The notes: generated by a model not told the origin, from the letters alone. A stretch of DNA of 64,000 bases from Desulfobacteraceae bacterium (GCA_016844935.1 JAERTK010000066.1:22445-86444), one strand, 5' to 3'. Positions 47,901-57,176 are shown, numbered from the stretch's first letter. Translations and numbers: made by a program.

Positions 47901-50758
47901 CTGACAACCGCCTGGAAATCATTCCCGAAAAGAACCGTTATGCTGCGGGCGACCGGGCCCGATACCTGGTTAAGAACCCCTTCCCCGGTGCAAAAGCGCT
48001 CGTCACCATAGAGCGATACGGCATTTTAAGGCATTGGGTGCAGACCCTTCCAGGCAGCACTCCCATGATTGAGTTTGAAGTGAAACAGGATGAAACCCCG
48101 GGATTTTATCTATCCGTGGTGGTCATGTCCCCGAGGGTTGAGAACCCGCCGCTTAAAACCGGCCAGGTGGACCTGGGGAAACCCGGGTTTCGCATGGGTT
48201 ACGTGAAGACCGCTGTTTCTGACCCCCGTAAAGAAATTGCGGTAGATGTGAAGCCGGAGCATGAAACCTACAAACCCCAAGACCGCGTCACCGTAAAATT
48301 GACGGCCACCGTGGCCGAAAAATCAAACCCGGGACCCGTTGAACTGGCGGTGGTGGTCCTGGACGAAGCGGTATTTGATCTTATCGCCAGGGGACGCGAC
48401 TATTTCGATCCCTACAAAGGCTTTTACACCCTGGACGGGCTGGACCTTGAGAACTTCAGTCTTCTCATGGGGCTGGTGGGACGACAGAAATTCGAAAAGA
48501 AAGGCGCCAACACAGGCGGCGGCGGTGGGGCTGATATCAGTCTTCGGTCCATATTCAAATTCGTCAGCTACTGGAACCCGTCCGTCATGGCCGATGAACA
48601 GGGTAAAGCCGAAATAACATTTCAAGCCCCCGACAACCTCACCGGCTGGCGGGTCCTGGCCATGGCCGTCACCCCCGGAGACCGCATGGGGCTGGGCCAG
48701 GGAAAATTCAAGGTCAACCAACCCACTGAAATCCGACCCGTCATGCCCAATCAGGTCATTGAGGGGGACCGATTTCAAGCCGGTTTCAGCGTTATGAACC
48801 GCACTTCGGAAAAGCGGCATCTGACCATTGACGTCACGGCCCGGGGGCCCATTCGGGTCCCCACGAATAAAACCAGTGAAGAAAAGACATTTGAAATTTC
48901 TCTTTCACCCTTTAAACGACACACGGTCTGGTTGCCCATTGAAACCATTGGGGAGGGACGAATTCAATTTACAGCAAAGGCATGGGACAAACGGGACGGA
49001 GACGGGGTCACCCATGCTATCACGGTCAATAAACGCTATTTCCTTGAAACGGCCGCCCAGTACGGCAGCACTTTACAACCGTCCATCAGCGAAGCCGTTG
49101 CGTTTCCAAAAGAGATGCGAACCGATGTGGGCGAGGTCACCATCGAAGTGTCGCCTACGGTGCTGGGCAACCTGGAAGGGGCTTTTCAGTATTTGAAAAA
49201 TTACCCCTACACCTGCTGGGAACAAATCCTCACCAAAGGGGTGATGGCTGGCCATTACACCTCTCTCAAAGGGTACCTTCCTTCCCATTTCAAATGGCCT
49301 GGAAGCCAAGAATTGCCCGACAAAACCCTCCACAGGGCCTCGGATTTTCAAGCACCCAATGGCGGGATGACCTACTATATACCCGAAAACCGGTATGTAA
49401 GCCCCTACCTGAGCGCCTACACGGCCTTGGCTTTTGCGTGGCTTCGTGGCGCAGACCACAAAATCCCTCATATGGTGAAGCAAAAGCTTTATGCTTACCT
49501 ATCAACGCTGCTTCGCCGCAACACGCTTCCCGACTTTTATTCCAGGGGAATGGCATCCACGGTGCGGGCAGTGGCCCTGGCGGCCCTGGCGAAAGAAGGT
49601 CAAATTAACGCTTCGGATCTGGAACGGTACGCTCCCCATGTGGATGAGATGAGCCTCTTCGGGAAAGCCCATTTCCTGCTGTCTGCTATTTCGGTTCCCG
49701 GTACTGATGCACTGCGCGCCAAGGTGACTGAGAAAATCCTGAACCATGGCAATGAATCGGCTGGAAAGATGGTTTATAGCGAAACCATTGACAACGATTT
49801 CGCCCGCATATTGGCATCGCCTCTCCGGACCAACGGAGCTGTATTGAGCGCACTGGTCGCCTATGCGGGAACCGGCCCGGGAAAAACCGCGGTGGGTGAC
49901 ATCCCCTTCAAACTGGTGCGATTCATCACCCAGACCCGGAAAAAGAAGGATCACTGGGAGAACACTCAAGACAATATATTCTGCATAAAGGGGCTCATTG
50001 ATTACGCCGCACGTTATGAAGACAAAGCCCCTGATTTTACTGCCCGAGCCCTCTTTGACCAAGAGATCATGGGCCAGGTACGATTTGCCCACATGCGGGA
50101 CGGGGCAAAAACCTTTACACGGCCCGTCCGGGAACAGGACCCCGGGAAAACCGCCACCATCAACCTGGAACGAAACGGCCAGGGGCGCCTTTACTACGCC
50201 ACCCGATTGTCCTATGCACCCACGGGGGAAGGCAAAAAATCAGTGAATGCGGGCATTGAAATTCACCGGGAGTACAGTTTTCTTCAGGGCAGCACATGGC
50301 GACTCCTCAAAAACCCCATGCGTCTTGAACGGGGGGATCTGGTACGGGTAGACCTCTTCTTGTCCCTGCCTGCGGCCCGCAACTTTGTGGTGGTGGATGA
50401 TCCGGTTCCGGGAGGTCTGGAACCGGTGAACCGTGATCTGGCAAACGCCTCCACAGTGGATGCGAACCCGGGGGTTTATAAGGCGGCCGAAGGCTCCTGG
50501 TGGTTCCAACACTCCGACTGGTCCGGTTACCGCAACTCCCGATGGAGTTTCTACCATTCCGAACTGCGCCACAACGCCGCCCGATTCTACTCGGAATACC
50601 TGCCCGCCGGAAATTACCATCTCTCCTACACGGCCCAAGTTATTGCGCCGGGGAAATTCACGGTTCTGCCCGTCCGTGCAGAGGAGATGTACGATCCGGA
50701 CATTTACGGACGCGGGGTACCGGATCTGCTCATGGTGGATCAGGCTTCCCGAAACTGA
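44936..50758 (+). CDS. Bacterial alpha-2-macroglobulin family protein with thioester
   Basis: A 1940-residue envelope protein of the YfhM/ECAM-like macroglobulin family, which traps proteases through a reactive thioester. The signal peptide (about 1-31, ending SFAAAS) has no lipobox, unlike the E. coli lipoprotein, so it may be soluble in the periplasm. MG domains occupy the first 1100 residues, followed by the conserved SYWNPSVMADEQGKAEITFQ, FQAPDNLTGWRVLAMAVT and the thioester CWEQ with Cys1427 and Gln1430. A helical TED domain and C-terminal receptor-binding-like domain follow (PAGNYHLSYTAQVIAPGKF). GGGAGG precedes the ATG. pbpC follows downstream, the usual partner, though two small genes separate them here. 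Confidence 0.93.
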   Translation: MVHNNIAVKACFAAVLGFLITVVFICQSFAAASPSLHLSRITPSGTDVPTGRQIVFQFDRPVVPMGRMTRKASTCSNFLGSIVITPSLKCQWRWLNSQALSCQLDEKSALTPATRYAIVVNPGIKTIDGATLEKSVHRSFTTIRPKVRNVWFKTWRAPGTPVIRLTFNQPVFRDSVREHLFFASYPGTESLTGVTVSPDPDIKEKPLTSAKKGSQREARRFWLVSPQKELPPDLKVALLVEPGIASFEGPEKGIEKRILVSFSTFPPFAFEGIECTDNTGKTIHMAPNDPHPFKNRCNPLRQAALVFSSPVIAEEVKENVTFTPDLAGGRTDYDPWANRSGHSSLSYPHKRGQTYRVWIPELLKAFLEYRLESQKNTLRDEFGRPLKIPMDMRFMTDHRLPDFVLTHREAVLENGVNSEVPLVVTNLNKVNITYDRLTVHGKKTGLTHEIRIPKVPDIAFKIPMEARHMLDGASGVIQGTVQSRPHIKKSPWERWFMAQVTSFQVHVKIGHYNTLIWVTDFATGEPVEGARVSLYRNTYGALPKTPTRLTHGTTNTDGIVMLAGTKTIDPLLTTLESYGLKKPHLFARIQKEENMAILPLDGPFRVDVYRASGNTLWPDMRKNFGHMHAWGTTAQGVYRAGDTVQYKLYVRNQDNETFVPSPQSGYALKVMDPMGKKVYQVPDLTLNEFGAASGQFQVPRTGAVGWYRFELSASFAKWTREPMRVLVSDFTPSPFKVTTDLNGRFFKTGDRVDIATHARLHAGGPYTDAHNRVTAIIKSRPLTLKSQAFQNFQFDTTLPKAPPEATVYQTDNRLDNQGNAKSGFTLADGKILYGQLMVESAVRDDRGKSIAGRVHAAYAARDRYVGLRRLMWVMEEDQPASVELLVVDGREKPLKGVPITVTLARRETKAARVKGAGNAYITHYTHQWVDVEQKEVISGSKTVPCSLTPLAPGSHRITAVIKDAKGRSHETRMVQWVIGKGQVVWNERPDNRLEIIPEKNRYAAGDRARYLVKNPFPGAKALVTIERYGILRHWVQTLPGSTPMIEFEVKQDETPGFYLSVVVMSPRVENPPLKTGQVDLGKPGFRMGYVKTAVSDPRKEIAVDVKPEHETYKPQDRVTVKLTATVAEKSNPGPVELAVVVLDEAVFDLIARGRDYFDPYKGFYTLDGLDLENFSLLMGLVGRQKFEKKGANTGGGGGADISLRSIFKFVSYWNPSVMADEQGKAEITFQAPDNLTGWRVLAMAVTPGDRMGLGQGKFKVNQPTEIRPVMPNQVIEGDRFQAGFSVMNRTSEKRHLTIDVTARGPIRVPTNKTSEEKTFEISLSPFKRHTVWLPIETIGEGRIQFTAKAWDKRDGDGVTHAITVNKRYFLETAAQYGSTLQPSISEAVAFPKEMRTDVGEVTIEVSPTVLGNLEGAFQYLKNYPYTCWEQILTKGVMAGHYTSLKGYLPSHFKWPGSQELPDKTLHRASDFQAPNGGMTYYIPENRYVSPYLSAYTALAFAWLRGADHKIPHMVKQKLYAYLSTLLRRNTLPDFYSRGMASTVRAVALAALAKEGQINASDLERYAPHVDEMSLFGKAHFLLSAISVPGTDALRAKVTEKILNHGNESAGKMVYSETIDNDFARILASPLRTNGAVLSALVAYAGTGPGKTAVGDIPFKLVRFITQTRKKKDHWENTQDNIFCIKGLIDYAARYEDKAPDFTARALFDQEIMGQVRFAHMRDGAKTFTRPVREQDPGKTATINLERNGQGRLYYATRLSYAPTGEGKKSVNAGIEIHREYSFLQGSTWRLLKNPMRLERGDLVRVDLFLSLPAARNFVVVDDPVPGGLEPVNRDLANASTVDANPGVYKAAEGSWWFQHSDWSGYRNSRWSFYHSELRHNAARFYSEYLPAGNYHLSYTAQVIAPGKFTVLPVRAEEMYDPDIYGRGVPDLLMVDQASRN

Positions 50759-51011
50759 GTGAGGCTATTTCGGTGATCCGATGGTAACCGGTTTCGTATC
50801 ATATGCTTTTGGAAATCCCTCACCATAATAAAATATCTTTTTGATATTCCATGTAAAACCTGAAAAATTTCCCAGGCCATCCTTGACAAAACCCGACCGA
50901 TATGAGACGGATCATGTGTTTTGGAGGATCATCCGATTACAAACCACGGTCACCCAGCCGGCCGGCATTGGATTTTTATTGGGATCCTTAAATTGCAGAC
51001 GGAGATGAACC

Positions 51012-51440
51012 ATGATGAGGCCTATTTATTTCTGCTTACTGATTGTTCTGATAGTTACAGGATGCACAGACGATAACGCCCACGATTCGGCTGACTATTC
51101 AAATGCAAAAGAAATGACGGTAAGCTTTACATGGCCCAGCGATTATTCAAAATGTTTTGATCTGAGAAATCCGGAACTAAAGATTTCAGATATTCCAGCG
51201 GGTACCGAATATTTCAGGGTTGATGTAATTGATATACAAAACAATAATTTCAGTCATGGTGGAGGGACCGTTTACAACAGGGGCAAGGGGAAAATTGGCT
51301 TGGGGACTTTAGGCGAATATTATGGCCCCTGTCCTTCCAAATCACCACACGGATATGGAATGTATGAATTCACCGTTTTGGCGTATAATTCAGATGATGT
51401 GGTCATTGGCATTGGAAGTGATTCTAAGGAATTTCCTTAA
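51012..51440 (+). CDS. Small lipoprotein, diverged PEBP (YbhB/YbcL)-like
   Basis: A 142-residue lipoprotein: signal MMRPIYFCLLIVLIVTGC with lipobox VTGC. The mature part resembles the phosphatidylethanolamine-binding/Raf-kinase-inhibitor fold. LKISDIPAGTEYFRVDVID corresponds to the family's PxGTxSFalxxxD, and YYGPCPSKSPHGYGMYEFTV to the G-x-GPCPP-x-G-x-H-x-Y-x-F-T strand. The DPD-x-P and WxHW ligand-pocket segments are missing, so ligand binding may be lost. This assignment is by pattern only. It sits between the macroglobulin and pbpC genes. Confidence 0.65.
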   Translation: MMRPIYFCLLIVLIVTGCTDDNAHDSADYSNAKEMTVSFTWPSDYSKCFDLRNPELKISDIPAGTEYFRVDVIDIQNNNFSHGGGTVYNRGKGKIGLGTLGEYYGPCPSKSPHGYGMYEFTVLAYNSDDVVIGIGSDSKEFP

Positions 51441-51529
51441 AAAATTGTAGGCCGACAAATAACCGGCACCCAAAATCCGGGGGACGTGGACGAATTCAGC
51501 GTGCCTTGGGCCACCAAAGGGGGTATCCC

Positions 51530-51700
51530 ATGGGTTACGAAGTTAATACGGTTGAGATGAAAGAGACGTTTAAGGTTTGTCCGTCCTGTGGATACGAAGA
51601 TGGCTTTCACTCCATGTTCAGAAAGGAGGACGATATCACCCAATGGCTCTTTATCTGCCCGTCATGTCACGAAATTTTCGATATCGGTTTCACCGTTTAG
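51530..51700 (+). CDS. Small zinc-ribbon protein
   Basis: A 56-residue protein with two CPxC knuckles, CPSCGYEDG and CPSCHEIFD, 31 residues apart, which should bind one zinc as a ribbon. No other domain is present and the family is unknown to me. The ATG at 51530 has AAGGGGG six bases upstream; the frame opens at a TTG at 51506. It lies 12 bp before pbpC, in the same direction. Confidence 0.72.
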   Translation: MGYEVNTVEMKETFKVCPSCGYEDGFHSMFRKEDDITQWLFICPSCHEIFDIGFTV

Positions 51701-51712
51701 TTTTTTACCGTT

Positions 51713-53914
51713 GTGAGACGCAAAACAGCCATTACAGTCCTCATAACAGGAGGACTTCTGCTCACCGCCGCGGGTGTTCTTGCCTGGAAGACCGTTAACG
51801 ACCTTAGGCCCCCCCCCACCTCTCTTGATTTTGAAACGGGCAACATCCGAAAAGTTCAAATCCTGGACAGAAACCACATCCCCCTGACGGTGACCTACCA
51901 GAACCGGTGGAATATTCATGACAATGTGCCCCTTCATGAGATTCCGCCCCTTCTGCAACAGGCGTTTGTGACATCCGAAGACAAACGTTTCTACCAACAC
52001 CATGGCGTGGACTGGCGGGCGCGCCTGAAGGCGCTTTTCCAGAACATCAGATCCTTCCGGGCTGAGAGAGGGGCCAGCACCATCACCGAGCAGGTGGTGC
52101 GCATGTGGAACCCGAGACCCCGCACCCTGTGGTCCCGCTGGCTGGAAGGGTTTGAGGCGGCCCGCCTCGAAAAGGATTTTTCAAAGGGTCAGATTCTGGA
52201 ATGTTACCTCAACCAGGTACCTTACGCTGCCCAACGCCGGGGGGTGGTGCAGGCGGCCCGGTATTACTTTGACCGGGACCTGGAAACCCTGAGCCATCAG
52301 GAGATTCTGGCCCTGGCGATCATGGTGCGGGCCCCCGGCCGCCTCGATCCACACAAGAACCCGGACCGCCTTAAAAAGCCCATTCTCCATCTGGCCCGGA
52401 AAATGCTCAAGGAAAAACGGATCCCCCAGGCAGTGCTTAACCACCTCCAGAGCATGCCGCTTCAGAGTAGAAAGGCCTCCCTTACGATCAGGGCCGAGCA
52501 TTTCGTACACCACATTTACAGCACCACGCCGCCATACCATCTGGCCCCTTTGAATCGTGTGCGCACGACTCTGAGCGCCCCCCTTCAGCAGAAACTCCAG
52601 GCCATCCTGGATCAAAGGCTTGGGGATTTGAAGCGAAAAGACGTTCATAACGGTGCCATATTGGTTGTGGATCATGAAAAAAACGAAGTCCTGGCCTGGG
52701 TTAACGGCGGCAAATCAAAAAACGGGGTAATGGAAAGCTGGATTGATGCGGTGACCACACCGCGTCAACCCGGGTCCACCCTCAAACCCTTTCTTTACGC
52801 CATGGCCCTTGAAAAAGGATGGACCGCCGCCACCCGGGTAGATGACCTACCTTTGGCCGCGCCGGTGGGTCGCGGGCTCCACACGTATCACAACTACAGC
52901 CGAATCCATTACGGTCCCCTGCCCCTTCGTCTCGCCCTGGGGAACTCCCTGAACATACCGGCTGTGCGCACCATCCAGTTTGTGGGGGTGGATGGCTTTT
53001 TAAACGGCCTCAGACGGTTGGGGATCCACAGTCTGCATCAACACCCGGACCATTATGGTGAAGGTCTTGCCCTGGGGAACGGCGAAATCACCTTGCTGGA
53101 ACTGGTGGGCGCTTATACGGTGCTGGCAAGCAAGGGCATTTACCGTCCATTAATAACCATTCTAGACGAAGAACGCCGGAAGCAAAAAACAGACCCGGTG
53201 TTTACCCCGGAAACCACTTCCATCATCGGCAACATCCTGTCGGACCCAGGCGCCAGAAAGCTCGAATTCGGACAGGGAAGCTTGCTGAGGTTTCCGGTTC
53301 AGACCGCCATCAAAACAGGGACTTCCAGTGACTACCGGGATGCCTGGGCCGTTGGGTATAATGATCGATTCACCGTGGGGGTGTGGGTGGGGAACCTGGA
53401 CCACCGGGCCACCCTCGGGGTTACCGGCGCAACGGGGCCCGCTCTCATCTTGAGAAGTGTCTTTGCGGAACTCAACCGTAACCGGCAAACCCGACCCCTT
53501 TATGTGAGCTCTCAGCTCACAAAACGGGATATCTGCCGGGAAACCGGTCTCTCCGCTGACGGACAATGCATCACCTTCAGCGAATGGTTTGCACCGGGAA
53601 CCGAACCTGAAAGCCGACCAACGCCTCAACCCTTCCATAGGCGCCCCTATCTTCAACGCCCTTCCCACGGACTGCAGCTGGCCATGGATCCCCGCATACC
53701 GGATGATCACGAAGCGTTCCAGTTCCAAATGGCCAACTTGCCTGAAGATTCTACGGTAAACTGGTATGTGGATGGCAAACATGCCGCAACAACACTCTCC
53801 CGAAATTTTCTGTGGTCCCTTTCAAAAGGGCCCCACCGGGCCATGGCCAAAGTATGGATTTCCGGCACCAACGCCCCAATGGAAACGGATTGGGTAAATT
53901 TCATGGTAAAGTAA
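51713..53914 (+). CDS. pbpC: Penicillin-binding protein 1C
   Basis: Bifunctional class A penicillin-binding protein, 733 residues, anchored by one N-terminal helix (about 8-25). The GT51 transglycosylase has EDKRFYQHHGVDW and GASTITEQVVRMW. The transpeptidase has the SxxK serine at Ser355 in PGSTLKPF, SLN in GNSLNIPA, and KTG at 534-536 in IKTGTSSDYRDAW. A C-terminal BiPBP_C domain (about 640-733) is typical of PBP1C. The start is a GTG; no ATG upstream. It pairs with the macroglobulin gene as in many proteobacteria, where repair of peptidoglycan and protease trapping are thought to be linked. Confidence 0.95.
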   Translation: MRRKTAITVLITGGLLLTAAGVLAWKTVNDLRPPPTSLDFETGNIRKVQILDRNHIPLTVTYQNRWNIHDNVPLHEIPPLLQQAFVTSEDKRFYQHHGVDWRARLKALFQNIRSFRAERGASTITEQVVRMWNPRPRTLWSRWLEGFEAARLEKDFSKGQILECYLNQVPYAAQRRGVVQAARYYFDRDLETLSHQEILALAIMVRAPGRLDPHKNPDRLKKPILHLARKMLKEKRIPQAVLNHLQSMPLQSRKASLTIRAEHFVHHIYSTTPPYHLAPLNRVRTTLSAPLQQKLQAILDQRLGDLKRKDVHNGAILVVDHEKNEVLAWVNGGKSKNGVMESWIDAVTTPRQPGSTLKPFLYAMALEKGWTAATRVDDLPLAAPVGRGLHTYHNYSRIHYGPLPLRLALGNSLNIPAVRTIQFVGVDGFLNGLRRLGIHSLHQHPDHYGEGLALGNGEITLLELVGAYTVLASKGIYRPLITILDEERRKQKTDPVFTPETTSIIGNILSDPGARKLEFGQGSLLRFPVQTAIKTGTSSDYRDAWAVGYNDRFTVGVWVGNLDHRATLGVTGATGPALILRSVFAELNRNRQTRPLYVSSQLTKRDICRETGLSADGQCITFSEWFAPGTEPESRPTPQPFHRRPYLQRPSHGLQLAMDPRIPDDHEAFQFQMANLPEDSTVNWYVDGKHAATTLSRNFLWSLSKGPHRAMAKVWISGTNAPMETDWVNFMVK

Positions 53915-53997
53915 CGTATTGTCGGATACGATGGTGTTAAACACACATGAACAGCACAATCCACAGATCCGCCATCAAAAAAACATGAGGGAAAATC

Positions 53998-55206
53998 TTG
54001 CCCCGAAATCCCAATAACCTTTCAACAGACCTTCACGGCGCAGGGCGTTTAACCATTGACGCCATTATCGGCGTTACCCACATGGTGGAATCATTACATG
54101 GCACCATAACCGGCTTATCAAGGATATTGGGTCCAACGGAACAAAATCGGACCAAAGGTATCACGAAAATGGTTTACCGGAACATCCGCACGGTTACCGA
54201 ATGGGTGGGCAGCGGAGTCGATGCTCTTCTCGACCGACCCGGTTCCATGCCCGGCAAAAAAGACGCCGTCCCCTCCCCCGGTCGCGAAGCATTTCTTTCG
54301 GCACTAAATGGTGTCCTCGGCGATCATCTTGTGGCGACTGACAATCCCCTTGCCGTCTCAATGCAATTTCGCCGGAATGGAAAACCATTAAACGAGGAAA
54401 CGCTTTCAGAAACGATTCAGCAGTCGGGCGGCAAAATTGTGGTCATGGTGCACGGTTCATGCATGAATGATCTGCAATGGAACAGGCAGGGGCACGATCA
54501 TGGCGCCGCCCTGGGCCGCGATCTGGGATTCACACCCCTTTACATCCATTACAACACCGGGCTCCACATTTCTGAAAACGGGAAAAAATTCTCAGACCTT
54601 CTTGAAAGAACCATTGTGCCATCGGGTAAACCCATAACGCTTTTCATGGTTGCCCACAGTATGGGAGGGCTCGTTTCCCGAAGCGCCTGCCATTATGGGA
54701 AGACATCCGGCCATACCTGGATGAATCATCTCAAAAAACTCGTATTCCTGGGCACGCCCCATCACGGTGCACCGCTGGAGAAATGCGGCAACTGGATTGA
54801 TAAACTACTGGAAATAAGCCCCTATAGCACTCCCTTTTTCCGTTTGGGGAAAATCAGGAGCTGCGGCATCACGGATCTGCGTTATGGCAACGTGCTGGAA
54901 GATGATTGGAAAAGTTGCGACCGATTCAATGTTAGCAGTGATCAGCGAATCCCCGTACCACTTCCGGAAGGTGTCGCATGTTACTCAATCGCCGCAAGCA
55001 GCGGCAAAGAATCCAAAAGATTGAAGGATGCATTTTTAGGAGACGGTCTCGTGACCATAAGCAGCGCTTTGGGCCGCCATAAAAAAATTGAATTCCATCT
55101 CTTAATGCCACAAGCCCATCAGTGGGTCGGCCAAAACATGAACCATATGGATCTTCTGAACCATCCGAAAGTGTATGAAACCATAAAAGAGTGGTTAAAA
55201 ACATGA
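53998..55206 (+). CDS. Alpha/beta-hydrolase, lipase/PGAP1-like
   Basis: A 402-residue hydrolase without an evident signal peptide. The N-terminal 130 residues look helical and are not recognised. The catalytic domain begins at KIVVMVHGSCMNDLQW (oxyanion strand) and has the nucleophile Ser221 in VAHSMGGLVSRS, followed by LVFLGTPHHGAPLE. Candidate Asp and His lie in FLGDGLVTISSA and HQWVGQNMNHMDLL. The layout resembles PGAP1/esterase-lipase proteins; the substrate is unknown. The TTG start is supported by GAGGG with good spacing. It is followed by the unknown secreted gene after 42 bp. Confidence 0.82.
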   Translation: MPRNPNNLSTDLHGAGRLTIDAIIGVTHMVESLHGTITGLSRILGPTEQNRTKGITKMVYRNIRTVTEWVGSGVDALLDRPGSMPGKKDAVPSPGREAFLSALNGVLGDHLVATDNPLAVSMQFRRNGKPLNEETLSETIQQSGGKIVVMVHGSCMNDLQWNRQGHDHGAALGRDLGFTPLYIHYNTGLHISENGKKFSDLLERTIVPSGKPITLFMVAHSMGGLVSRSACHYGKTSGHTWMNHLKKLVFLGTPHHGAPLEKCGNWIDKLLEISPYSTPFFRLGKIRSCGITDLRYGNVLEDDWKSCDRFNVSSDQRIPVPLPEGVACYSIAASSGKESKRLKDAFLGDGLVTISSALGRHKKIEFHLLMPQAHQWVGQNMNHMDLLNHPKVYETIKEWLKT

Positions 55207-55248
55207 GCATGGAAACTGACGCTTCCCCAGTGAGGAGCCGTTTCATAG

Positions 55249-56568
55249 ATGAACCATAAACGAAATTTCATTTTCCTGCTGGGATTTTTGACTATCCTTC
55301 TCCCCCCCGCTGTCACCTGCCGGCCCAACATCGCCGCATCATCCACCGTTAGACCCACATCTGAAGAACACCCATCCTCATCACACCGGTTGACGCCCGC
55401 ACAACAGCATTCCGGGGAACTCCTGGCGTATCTTTTGAAGGTGGTTCTGGGCCGGGCAGGCCAACTCAAATCAAGAGAAGACTGGCGGGTGAGGGCCGCT
55501 GATGAACCCCTTGACTTCAACCATATTGTGAAGGTCATGCGGAACCCCGAAAAAAATCAGCTGGATTTCATGGTATTGGATCCCGACATCCTGGATCTGA
55601 GCCAGGTCCTTTTCCATTACGACGAAAAATTAAGCCTTTACAAAGGGGACTACGGGGTCACCAGCGTTTATCCCGCACCCGAAATTCTGGCGCTCCGTCT
55701 GTTCCTCCTCAAAAAAATCAATTCCGGGGAAAAGATGGATCTGGACGTGTTTATGCAGCGGGAAAGGAACCTGCACGACAAAGGCTACCAACCGTCTTCA
55801 GAGGACCTGGCCGCCACAGGCCTGTCAAAAACGGAAATGGCGTTCCTGCGCGATATTTTTTTGAGTGAACCGGCTCTATACCGCTATTTGACCTACCCGT
55901 TTCTCTTGAAAGCGTTAGGGGAAACAGGTGTTTTTGTTTCCGGAGAACTGACAGAAAGCATCATTCAGGCCGCCCGTTATACCCCTTTCCGGTGCAAGCC
56001 CATGGACTTTGGGGAAAACCATGATGCGATCAGGATTGCGTTTTTGCCCTCCATGACCAAGGAATTTGTCTATGGAAAAGATGCGGCATCCCTTTCCCGG
56101 CACGGCTTTAAACCCACCGAATTTCTGGATGGGATCTTCAACAAACTGAAAATGGAAATCCTTGAAACCACCCGGGAAACCCTCAAGCGGAAACTATCGA
56201 AACCGCCGTACCCGAAACTCACGGAACGCCGGTGGGCCAAGCTGTGGCAGCAGCTTAAAAAGCGTGACATCGCCTTTTATGTTGAAAACGAAAGACCCCT
56301 GGTCATTTACCCGGAAAATGCGGCACAGGTCATCGGCGAGGTCTGTCCCGAAGCGGATTTCACGGTCATCCTTATGGGCAAGAACATTTACCGCGCCATA
56401 TTTTTTAACCCGCTAAACGATCTTTACCCCTCTGTGAACCGGCTTTACATGGACATCATGGATATTGAGTACCATCAGGGGGGGGAAGAAATCGATGCCA
56501 TCAGCCGGTTCATCTGTTCACGTCTTATGAACCGGATCGGGCATCTGACCGAAACCATGGCGGAATAA
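55249..56568 (+). CDS. Exported protein of unknown function
   Basis: A 439-residue protein with a signal sequence (FIFLLGFLTILLPPAVTC); VTC could be a weak lipobox. The mature protein is mostly helical with some beta segments (FTVILMGKNIYRAIFFNPL) and no motif I recognise. It follows the hydrolase gene closely in the same direction, so they may work together in the envelope. A strong hairpin stands 1-2 bp after its stop, making it the last gene of the group. Confidence 0.75.
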   Translation: MNHKRNFIFLLGFLTILLPPAVTCRPNIAASSTVRPTSEEHPSSSHRLTPAQQHSGELLAYLLKVVLGRAGQLKSREDWRVRAADEPLDFNHIVKVMRNPEKNQLDFMVLDPDILDLSQVLFHYDEKLSLYKGDYGVTSVYPAPEILALRLFLLKKINSGEKMDLDVFMQRERNLHDKGYQPSSEDLAATGLSKTEMAFLRDIFLSEPALYRYLTYPFLLKALGETGVFVSGELTESIIQAARYTPFRCKPMDFGENHDAIRIAFLPSMTKEFVYGKDAASLSRHGFKPTEFLDGIFNKLKMEILETTRETLKRKLSKPPYPKLTERRWAKLWQQLKKRDIAFYVENERPLVIYPENAAQVIGEVCPEADFTVILMGKNIYRAIFFNPLNDLYPSVNRLYMDIMDIEYHQGGEEIDAISRFICSRLMNRIGHLTETMAE

Positions 56569-56569
56569 A

Positions 56570-56593
56570 GGGGCTCTTCCTTCGAAGAGCCCC
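56570..56593 (+). terminator. Intrinsic terminator after the exported-protein gene
   Basis: GGGGCTCTTC (56570-56579), loop CTTC, GAAGAGCCCC (56584-56593), a perfect 10-bp stem directly after the stop. The T-run (TTTTT) starts about 12 bp beyond the stem, which weakens the call. The next gene converges from the right. Confidence 0.6.
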
Positions 56594-56626
56594 CATGGGG
56601 TCGGCTTTTTCTGGAAAGGAGGAAGG

Positions 56627-57109
56627 TTAATTCCAGCAACCGCCGCCCCAATTTCCTCGGGATCCGCCGCGGCCTCTACCGTACCCGCCGCCATATGCAC
56701 CACCATAGGTGCCCTGGGGTGCCAGCTTGCGGGCTTCCAGATTGTAGGCCAGGCGTTTTTCCGCCATCTGCCCCTTCATTTCGCTGATATCCTTCTGTAA
56801 GGCCTGCAGTTTTGCTGTATCGGGATTTTCCCCGTTCAAGAGGAGCGACATCTCGTTTTGTTTACGCCAGATATTGTTTCTCAAGGTTGAAGTTTCAGTA
56901 TTAAATTTCTGGTCCAGGCTATTGAGTTCCTTTTGCTGCTCAGGGGCCAGAGCGGGATTACTCCCCTGATTCCGCCAGCAATTCTCGGGGCCACCGCTCT
57001 GTCCACCGCCGGAACATCCTCGTCCCCATCCGGGACCCCTCGCGAATACGGGATAAGCCATGACACTAACCAACAATAATACGCCTAATACGGTTACCAG
57101 TTTTTTCAT
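56627..57109 (-). CDS. zraP: ZraP/CpxP/Spy-like periplasmic protein
   Basis: A 160-residue periplasmic protein of the zinc-resistance-associated group. The signal MKKLVTVLGVLLLVSVMAYPVFA is followed by a Gly/Cys-rich stretch (GWGRGCSGGGQSGG) and a helical hairpin with the LTPEQQ-type opening, here LAPEQQKELNSL, plus LRNNIWRKQNEMSLLL. The tail is Gly/Tyr/Arg-rich and ends GGGCWN. ZraP binds zinc and acts as a chaperone that tunes the ZraS kinase. The ATG at 57109 has GGAGG six bases upstream. It is divergent from the kinase/regulator pair, exactly the zraP-zraSR layout, with a sigma-54 promoter before it. Confidence 0.85.
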   Translation of the reverse strand: MKKLVTVLGVLLLVSVMAYPVFARGPGWGRGCSGGGQSGGPENCWRNQGSNPALAPEQQKELNSLDQKFNTETSTLRNNIWRKQNEMSLLLNGENPDTAKLQALQKDISEMKGQMAEKRLAYNLEARKLAPQGTYGGAYGGGYGRGRGGSRGNWGGGCWN

Positions 57110-57176
57110 GTTGCACCTCCAAAGTTTTAAAAAGGGTTTGATGTTTGAAACCATTCTCATTTGCAAACCGTTTAGA

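Noticed and set aside
50820..50870. AT-rich hairpin AATATC-N5-GATATT in the gap after the macroglobulin gene
   Set aside because: The stem is only 6 AT-rich base pairs with no T-run; it is expected by chance. The gap 50759-51011 otherwise shows nothing I can name.
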